Part shown: positions 58,099 to 64,000 of the stretch, piece after piece
How the letters are laid out: each line of letters opens with the position of its first letter
Position numbering within the stretch: the stretch's first letter is position 1
From: Flavobacterium sediminis
Lineage (GTDB): Bacteria; Bacteroidota; Bacteroidia; Flavobacteriales; Flavobacteriaceae
DNA length: 64,000 bases
Assembly (NCBI RefSeq): GCF_003148385.1
Contig: NZ_CP029463.1
Location: 1,364,001 to 1,428,000, forward strand
Direction of reading: 5' to 3'
Position numbers and translations under genes: made by a program
The notes under the pieces: model-generated
Databases searched by the model: none
Seen by the model: only the letters and a program-made list of their open reading frames with translations
What the model was told of the DNA's origin: nothing

Positions 58099-59778
58099 TT
58101 GGTATTGCTTTTTTTAGTTCTACTGAGTCTAAGACTTTATCCATTACCTCTGCAGCGTATTGGTCGTCTTCTCTCGATATAAGCCATAAGATTTGAGCTC
58201 CTCCTTTTTGAGCAAAAACCAATAGCATGTACTTCATTTTTTCCTCTTCTTTAGTAACCTGATTCAAAGCGGTAAATGTTCCTTGTGCTCTCTTGCCGGT
58301 TATCCCTTTCGGATCTTCATAATCATCAGTCTGAACAACCATATTATGTGCGCCTAACAACTCAGCTTGTCTTAATTCTCTTTCTGCCGCCTGACTTATA
58401 TCTAATTGCGTGGTATCTTTGAAAGCTATCGTTTTCAGCGTTATTGAAAAATTATCTGTTAAACTTCCGTAACTGAACATTGCTGTTCCTTTTATGTGCG
58501 CCGGAAGATTATTCTGGGTTTTCTCATCCACAATTCGTTTCAACACTTTTGGTGTCGACACTATAATTGCCGGATCTCCGTAATCCGATGTAACCCATTC
58601 TCCTTCTAATAAAGACTTAGCAGAATGTCCGACCCATTTATCCCGAATATACGTTGTTCCCTTGGAAACAAGAAAGAACGTCAGAACAATCATCATCAGA
58701 AAAGCCATCACTCCTAACGGGATCGCTAATCGTTGCATTTTTTGTTTCTTTTCCTTTTTCCGTTTGAGTTCTTCTGCAAATTGATTTTCTGCTTCTTCAT
58801 CTGTTCTCGGAATTGCTTTATCCAAAGACATTAAGAAACTGTCAATTATTCTTTTATCATTTTCGATCTCAAAGTCTAACGGTTTTGACTTGGCAAATTT
58901 AACCAAATCAGCAGTTGCCATTACTCTTTTAAACCGCTCTAGGGTTTCTCTGTTTAACTTAATATTTTTTTGGCGAACTGCGACGATTAAAGACTCGTAT
59001 AATTCTCCGGAAGTACTTTCCATTGCCGGAACTTCAACTGCTTCTTCAATGTAAGTTCGTGTAATATCGGTCAATTCAGAATAGTATGCTTTTGTTTCTC
59101 CTTTTTGCCAAAGCTCTTTTTTCTCTAAAACCTGTAGCTGATTTAACGCTTTTTCAATAGGAGATGCAAATAATTCTTCTTCAACCTTATTTTGTTTATC
59201 CTGACGATTTTTAATAAAATAATACAACCCGAAACCAATAGCAGCAATTGCCAGTAAAGCCAATATCCAATACAACCATTCGTAGTTGAACGGTTCTTCA
59301 ACTGAAACAATCGGTTTAATATCATACAGCTGTTGCTTCAAAGTATCTACGACAACATTGTTTACTACAACAGTAAAAGAATCGGTTTTAGTGATCTTAT
59401 TATTAATTACTACCTGAAGTGGCGGTACCACGTATCGACCGGAATCGAATTGGGTTAAACCATATTTTTTAATTAATTCCAGCTTGTCTTCTTTTCTGAC
59501 AGTATCAACCGGATATGATTCTACTATTTCTAACGGTCCGAAGAACTGACCTTCAGGGAAGACTACTTTATCGGAACTTTTGACCCCTGGGCTTTTATTG
59601 TTAAATTAAACTGAGAGCCTATTTTTATCTGAGTAGAATCAACCGAAGACGTTATTGATTGAGAAAAGGAAACTGAACTGATGAAAAAGAAAAAGATAAT
59701 GAGACATCTCGACTCTGCTCGATGTGACAAAATCTTAAAAAATAAGTCTTTAACATTAAATTTTTTACTAGTTTTCAT
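58091..59778 (-). pseudogene. Bat-locus membrane protein (BatD/DUF4381-like), frame broken by one missing base
   Basis: The first frame (ATG 59778) reads MKTSKKFNVKDLFFKILSH, then a signal-type stretch LIIFFFFISSVSFSQS and an Ig-like start, and stops after KAQGSKVPIK. One base added at the four-G run (plus CCCC 59584-59587) gives AQGVKSSDKVVFPEGQFFG and joins the 446-residue frame: an extracytoplasmic segment, membrane helix YEWLYWILALLAIAAIGFG, a helical domain and a second membrane helix (IPLGVMAFLMMIVLTFFLV). About 562 residues. A type B hairpin repeat (59704-59729) is translated as part of the N-terminus. Overlaps batA by 8 bases. Confidence 0.8.
59704..59729 (+). repeat. Hairpin repeat unit, type B (copy 2), inside coding sequence
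   Basis: Arm ACATC (59704-59708), loop TCGACTCTGCTC, arm GATGT, tail GACA. Compare copy 1 at 43931: different arm bases, still fully paired, near-identical loop. In the minus-strand gene it is read as ILSHRAESRC just before the signal-peptide hydrophobic core. Confidence 0.7.
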
Positions 59779-59819
59779 TTTAATCTTTCTTCTTTTCTCT
59801 ACTTTCTATGCTCTAAAAT

Positions 59820-60686
59820 CTAATTTCTCGATTTAAAATAGCCTAAAAGCTTGGTCACATAACTTTCATCGACTCTTGAACTTACACTACCGGCACCACA
59901 GCGTGAAAAGGTATTGGTAAAATAGTGTACGTTATCATGATAGTATTTCTCATAATTTTGACGTACTGCCTTAGAATTAGTATCTACCCAAAGTGTTTCT
60001 CTTGTTTCAGCGTCCAGCATATTAACCATCCCTATGTTAGGCAAGGCTTCTTCTCTTCTGTCAAAAACCCGAATTCCGGTTACATCATGCTTTTTAGCAG
60101 CTATTTTTAATGTATGCTCGTAATCTCCTATCATAAAATCGGAGATCAAAAATACAATTGCTTTTTTCTTAAGCACGCTCGACAAAAAACGCAATGCCTG
60201 AGCCAGATCGGTTTTTTTACTTTTTGGTGTAAACTCTATGAGCTCTCTGATAATTCTCAGAACGTGAGATTTTCCTTTTTTAGGCGGAATAAATAATTCT
60301 ATTTCGTCTGAAAATAAAATCAGTCCTACTTTATCGTTGTTCTGAGTGGATGAAAAAGCTAATGTTGCCGCAATTTCAGTAATAATTTCGCTTTTCAATT
60401 GATTTTTGGTACCAAAACTTTCCGAACCACTACAATCTACCATCAACATCATGGTCAACTCCCGTTCTTCTTCAAAAACTTTCACATAAGGTTCATTGTA
60501 GCGTGCCGTTACATTCCAATCAATAGCCCGAACATCATCTCCGAACTGATATTGACGCACCTCAGAAAATGTCATCCCTCGTCCTTTAAAGGATGTGTGA
60601 TATTCTCCCGAAAAGACATGATCGCTCAATCTTCGGGTTTTGATTTCTATTTTTCGAACTTTTTTGAGAATTTCTTTGGTATCCAT
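59820..60686 (-). CDS. DUF58 domain-containing protein
   Basis: A 288-residue cytosolic protein of the DUF58/VWA-like family found next to MoxR ATPases. The signature is GRGMTFSEVRQYQFGDDVRAIDWNVTARY (about residues 35-63, in part). A VWA-like motif follows (MLMVDCSGSESFGTK, DxSxS near 89), and VFLISDFMIGDYE near 173. It has no membrane segment. It lies 88 bases downstream of moxR and 41 bases upstream of the Bat-locus membrane protein, so it belongs to the moxR-bat operon. Confidence 0.93.
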   Translation of the reverse strand: MDTKEILKKVRKIEIKTRRLSDHVFSGEYHTSFKGRGMTFSEVRQYQFGDDVRAIDWNVTARYNEPYVKVFEEERELTMMLMVDCSGSESFGTKNQLKSEIITEIAATLAFSSTQNNDKVGLILFSDEIELFIPPKKGKSHVLRIIRELIEFTPKSKKTDLAQALRFLSSVLKKKAIVFLISDFMIGDYEHTLKIAAKKHDVTGIRVFDRREEALPNIGMVNMLDAETRETLWVDTNSKAVRQNYEKYYHDNVHYFTNTFSRCGAGSVSSRVDESYVTKLLGYFKSRN

Positions 60687-60774
60687 AATTTAAGTCTTAA
60701 AGTGAAAAGTCAAAAGTCTTAGGCTCTTAAAAATTATTTTCTTTGAACTCAGGACTTCAGGCTTGAGACTTCTA

Positions 60775-61779
60775 TTAAGGCACTTCTACTTCGTTCACAA
60801 TTTTGTTAATAATGTCTACGGAAGTGATATTTTCTGCTTCTGCCTCGTAGGTTATTCCTATTCTGTGGCGCAATACATCATGAACAACTGCTCTCACATC
60901 TTCCGGGATCACATAGCCTCTACGCTTAATAAATGCATAGCATTTGGCTGCCGTAGCTAAATTGATACTACCACGGGGAGAAGCTCCGAAACTGATCAGA
61001 GGTTTTAATTCTTCCAATTTGTATTTTTCCGGATAACGGGTAGCGAAGATAATATCTAAAATATATTTTTCAATTTTTTCATCCATATAAACTTCACGAA
61101 CTGCTTCCTGAGCCCGCAAAATCTGTTCTGTTGAAATAACTTGTTTCACTTTTTCGAAACCACCGCTTAAATTCTGGCGAATAACAATACGTTCGTCTTC
61201 CATTTTAGGGTAATCAATTACCACTTTTAGCATAAAACGGTCAACTTGCGCTTCCGGAAGCGGGTATGTTCCCTCTTGTTCCACCGGATTTTGTGTTGCC
61301 ATTACCAGAAAAGGCTTATCTAATTTAAAAGTTTCATCTCCGATGGTTACCTGTTTTTCCTGCATGGCTTCCAACAAGGCAGACTGTACTTTTGCCGGAG
61401 CACGATTAATCTCATCTGCTAAAACGAAGTTAGCAAATATAGGCCCTTTCTTTATTGTGAAATCATTTTCCTTGATATTGTAGATCATTGTTCCTACAAC
61501 ATCTGCCGGTAATAAATCCGGTGTAAACTGAATTCTGCTAAAGCTACCGTGAACTGCTTGTGATAGCGTATTAATCGCTAACGTTTTTGCTAATCCCGGT
61601 ACACCTTCCAGCAGAATGTGTCCTTGACCTAATAGTCCGATCAGCAATCTTTCAATCATTTGCTTTTGCCCCACAATTACCTTATTCATCTCCAAGGTCA
61701 GCAAATCCACAAATGCACTTTCTCTTTCTATTTTCTCATTGATTGCCCTGATGTCTAAAGTAGCCGTATTATCTTCCAT
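60775..61779 (-). CDS. MoxR family AAA+ ATPase
   Basis: A 334-residue AAA+ ATPase. Walker A is GVPGLAKTLAINTLS near residue 58 (GxxxxAKT, the MoxR variant with Ala-Lys). The MoxR-specific segment FTPDLLPADVVGTMIY follows, then Walker B with FVLADEINRAPAKVQSALLEAMQE (about 120-143, in part), sensor MATQNPVEQEGTYPLPEAQVDRFM (in part) and sensor 2 FGASPRGSINLA. These chaperone-like ATPases act with VWA proteins; here it heads the DUF58-bat operon. Confidence 0.96.
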   Translation of the reverse strand: MEDNTATLDIRAINEKIERESAFVDLLTLEMNKVIVGQKQMIERLLIGLLGQGHILLEGVPGLAKTLAINTLSQAVHGSFSRIQFTPDLLPADVVGTMIYNIKENDFTIKKGPIFANFVLADEINRAPAKVQSALLEAMQEKQVTIGDETFKLDKPFLVMATQNPVEQEGTYPLPEAQVDRFMLKVVIDYPKMEDERIVIRQNLSGGFEKVKQVISTEQILRAQEAVREVYMDEKIEKYILDIIFATRYPEKYKLEELKPLISFGASPRGSINLATAAKCYAFIKRRGYVIPEDVRAVVHDVLRHRIGITYEAEAENITSVDIINKIVNEVEVP

Positions 61780-61960
61780 CTTTATTTGTTTTTAACATGT
61801 CAAAAATTGAAAATATTTTTAACATTTCAAAATTCAAAATTTATTTAGGACTACGGTGTTAATATAGCGTTAAAAAAAATCAGCTAAACACTATAAAAGC
61901 TGCTTTTTATGAATTTCTTTTTATACTTTTAAGAAAATTTTAAATTGTTTCATATTCAAC

Positions 61961-62824
61961 ATGATAAAATCAAATGTGATCGCCGGAGTTATGAACTGGG
62001 GTGTATGGGGTAAAAATCTCAGTATTTCAGAAATGGCGGAGCGAATAAATTGTCTTATTTCCGAAGGTATTTACTGCTTTGACCATGCTGACATTTACGG
62101 CGGTTATTCTACAGAAGAAAGTTTTGGAAATGCCTTACAAAAGGCAAATGTTGCCAGAGAAAAAATCCAATTAATCACAAAGTGTGGTATTCAATATGTT
62201 TGTGAGGCTAAGCCTCACACTATCAAACATTATGATTATTCAAAAGAGCATATTACAGCAGCAGTTCATCAATCTCTTAAAAACCTGAAAACAGATTATC
62301 TGGATATTCTTTTACTCCATAGGCCAAGTCCGCTTTTACAAGCAGAAGAAGTTGCTGAAACTATTACGCAGTTGAAAAAGGAAGGTAAAATACTGGGGTT
62401 TGGCGTGTCGAATTTTTTACCACACCAAACAGCACTTTTGCGACGTTACATTCCTGTAGACTACAACCAGATTCAATTTTCCGCAACTCATTACCATCCA
62501 ATGACAAATGGTGAACTTGATTATATGAAACTCCACGATATTCAGCCAATGGCATGGAATCCACTGGGCTCAGTTTTCAGAGAGGAAAATGAGCAAACCA
62601 ATCGCTTAAAAATGTTATTGGCCGATCTTATTTTAAAATATGAGGTTTCAGCCGAAATCATCTTGCTGACATGGATATTAAGACATCCGTCTAAAATTAT
62701 TCCGGTCATAGGAACTACTAATTTAGATCGTATTTTGAATTTAAAAAAACTACTGGATTTTGAATTAGAAACAGAAGATTGGTTCGCTATCTGGACTGCG
62801 AGCATGGGACATAGGGTACCTTAA
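61961..62824 (+). CDS. Aldo/keto reductase
   Basis: A 287-residue NADPH-dependent oxidoreductase of the AKR superfamily (YdhF-like group). Catalytic tetrad residues are visible: Asp and Tyr in FDHADIYGGYSTEESFGNAL (about residues 40-59), Lys in IQLITKCGIQYV (about 80) and His in LDILLLHRPSPLLQ (about 122). The cofactor loop lies in VIGTTNLDRILNL near the C-terminus. The physiological substrate is not known. The next gene follows 11 bases later on the same strand. Confidence 0.93.
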   Translation: MIKSNVIAGVMNWGVWGKNLSISEMAERINCLISEGIYCFDHADIYGGYSTEESFGNALQKANVAREKIQLITKCGIQYVCEAKPHTIKHYDYSKEHITAAVHQSLKNLKTDYLDILLLHRPSPLLQAEEVAETITQLKKEGKILGFGVSNFLPHQTALLRRYIPVDYNQIQFSATHYHPMTNGELDYMKLHDIQPMAWNPLGSVFREENEQTNRLKMLLADLILKYEVSAEIILLTWILRHPSKIIPVIGTTNLDRILNLKKLLDFELETEDWFAIWTASMGHRVP

Positions 62825-62835
62825 AAAATTAGAGA

Positions 62836-63975
62836 ATGATTAATAAACGCTTACTTATCAAGAATTTATTAGCTCATCATGACGAGAGTTCGTTTTATGA
62901 TAAAAAGCGACAATTAAATCTGCACACTAAAGAAGGAAAAGCTAAGTTTCTAAAACATATTTGTGCGTTATCAAACTCTAATCCGGCTAATAATTCTTAT
63001 ATTATTGTGGGAGTTGAAGATGAGAGCAACGAAATTACCGGAGATGATTTTTTTGATGACAGTAAAATTCAGAATTTAGTCAATGCCTATTTGAACAATC
63101 CTCCTAAAATTCAATATGAAAACATTCATTTTCCTAACCTGAATAAGGACAGGGTTGTAGGATTGGTCACTATAAAACCTAAAAGTAAAGTATCTTCTTT
63201 TAAGAAAGGGATTTATACTATTTTACCTAATACTATTTTTGTAAGAAGAGGCAGTAATTCTATACCTACAGAAGATAGAATTCCGTATTCGAAAAGTAAC
63301 ACAGAGACTGTAATCAGCATCGAAAACAATTCGAGAAATAGTATTGAACATACTTTAGATGGTGTGATTGATTTTCTGTACAATCGGCATAGCGACTTAG
63401 AATCCGGTTATAAGGTTTTTAAAGAGTTATTTGTAGTTTGCTGGGCCGGTATTCAGAAAAAAGTAAGGAATAAAGAGTTACTTTCGCGCGTTGATATTGA
63501 GCTTATTAACGAACAAATCAAACTATTCTATTCCGCGCAGGACGAGGTAACTTTAGAGTTTGACGACCATACTTTTATCATAACGGAATATATTGCTTTG
63601 GGAATCAATGACAGGACAAGTTACTATCCGTTAGAAAAACTTGTAATCACTTTTTTTGATAATGGCTACTATAAAATGGAAACGGAAATGTTGTTTGAAC
63701 CTCCACAGTACAATAGAAAATTATTGCATCACATATACAATTCGAATTTAACACTACTGAAGAAACTGGGAAATGGAATCACTCTAAATACAAGAGAAGG
63801 ATTAGACTTAGAGCATTTGCCTTCTACTTTAATGTTGTGCTATTTAAACGGGTTTGAGGAAGCCAAAGAAAAGCTCATTAACGCTAAACCTCTTTTAAAA
63901 TCCTGGCAAGACCCTAAGGTTTATCAGTCTTTTAAAGAGGTTATGCGCGTCTTGAGAAAAATGAAATACAATTAA
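62836..63975 (+). CDS. ATP-binding protein with AlbA/Schlafen-type domain
   Basis: A 379-residue protein whose first half matches the AlbA_2/Schlafen-like divergent AAA_4 domain: SFYDKKRQLNLHTKEGKAKFLKHICALSN (in part; residues about 18-46), NNSYIIVGVEDESNEITGDD, and a strand ending in TIFVRRGSNSIPT (about 137). The second half is helical and unrecognised (YNRHSDLESGYKVFKELFV). Members bind nucleic acid or nucleotides and occur in regulation and in some defence systems; no partner gene points to defence here. The end lies 25 bases from the window edge. Confidence 0.75.
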   Translation: MINKRLLIKNLLAHHDESSFYDKKRQLNLHTKEGKAKFLKHICALSNSNPANNSYIIVGVEDESNEITGDDFFDDSKIQNLVNAYLNNPPKIQYENIHFPNLNKDRVVGLVTIKPKSKVSSFKKGIYTILPNTIFVRRGSNSIPTEDRIPYSKSNTETVISIENNSRNSIEHTLDGVIDFLYNRHSDLESGYKVFKELFVVCWAGIQKKVRNKELLSRVDIELINEQIKLFYSAQDEVTLEFDDHTFIITEYIALGINDRTSYYPLEKLVITFFDNGYYKMETEMLFEPPQYNRKLLHHIYNSNLTLLKKLGNGITLNTREGLDLEHLPSTLMLCYLNGFEEAKEKLINAKPLLKSWQDPKVYQSFKEVMRVLRKMKYN

Positions 63976-64000
63976 AAAAACTGTGTTCTTTTTCTCATTA

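Noticed and set aside
36526..59778. Programmed ribosomal frameshifting as explanation for the broken genes
   Set aside because: Nine unrelated genes with different contexts, no shared slippery heptamer or downstream stimulatory structure; missing G/C bases are simpler.
62836..63975. Phage-defence role for the AlbA/Schlafen-type protein
   Set aside because: No defence partners adjacent; the neighbour is an aldo/keto reductase, and this family also has regulatory members.

Overview
The window is AT-rich chromosomal DNA from a member of the Bacteroidota, most likely a Flavobacteriaceae bacterium close to Flavobacterium. Supporting signs are Bacteroidota-type -7 promoter boxes (TAnnTTTG), no obvious Shine-Dalgarno sites, a PorZ-like type IX secretion protein, a THC0290_0291-type outer-membrane protein, an eukaryotic-like long IleRS, a GH92 mannosidase and a full MoxR/Bat aerotolerance operon. 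No rRNA, tRNA, prophage, integrase, IS element or CRISPR array was seen.

Layout. 1-11.9 kb (mostly minus strand): pgi, an M23 peptidase, a tryptophan 2,3-dioxygenase family gene and a DUF3108 protein form one run; then the tyrosine-catabolic genes hppD and hmgA, a patatin/outer-membrane barrel protein and uvrC. 11.9-30 kb: housekeeping genes (aspartoacylase-like, PLP decarboxylase, 5-FCL, lspA, a DksA/TraR regulator, ileS, recO, porZ, gdhA, metB, arsC-like, yicC, gmk, nadD). 30-36.5 kb: a compact minus-strand NAD+/ADP-ribose locus (nrtR, a short Prs homologue, ADP-ribosylglycohydrolase, NADAR, macrodomain, DUF4291, RNA 2'-phosphotransferase KptA, nicotinamide phosphoribosyltransferase). The regulator and the first enzyme gene are both preceded by matching palindromes (TTTGTGTA/TACACAAA) that overlap the -7 boxes. 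36.5-51.4 kb: YqhD-like dehydrogenase, gpsA, TerC, GH92 mannosidase, a small GIY-YIG gene bracketed by palindromic repeats, pheS, an SBF-type transporter, cvpA, a B12-dependent ribonucleotide reductase and a glycine-rich membrane protein. 51.5-61.8 kb: an MFS transporter and the moxR-DUF58-bat operon. 61.9-64 kb: an aldo/keto reductase and an AlbA/Schlafen-type ATP-binding protein.

Two things stand out. First, the NAD+/ADP-ribose operon joins NAD salvage with four different ADP-ribose-handling folds and an RNA-repair enzyme under one regulator. This fits recovery from NAD+ depletion or from ADP-ribosylation damage, and its Prs+NAMPT pair could be a chromosomal version of the phage NAD+ reconstitution route. 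Second, nine genes carry frameshifts. Ten of these breaks are repaired by adding one G (or C on the plus strand) to an existing short G/C run, while an eleventh lies in a nine-base T/A run. No other decay is visible in those genes, so systematic G-run undercalling in the assembly is the leading explanation, but it needs to be checked before any of these genes is called dead.

Smaller observations: two intergenic minus-strand promoter-terminator units look like small RNAs; a palindrome sits in front of hppD; and two classes of dispersed hairpin repeats both end in (T)GACA, one copy lying inside the N-terminal coding region of a bat-locus gene.
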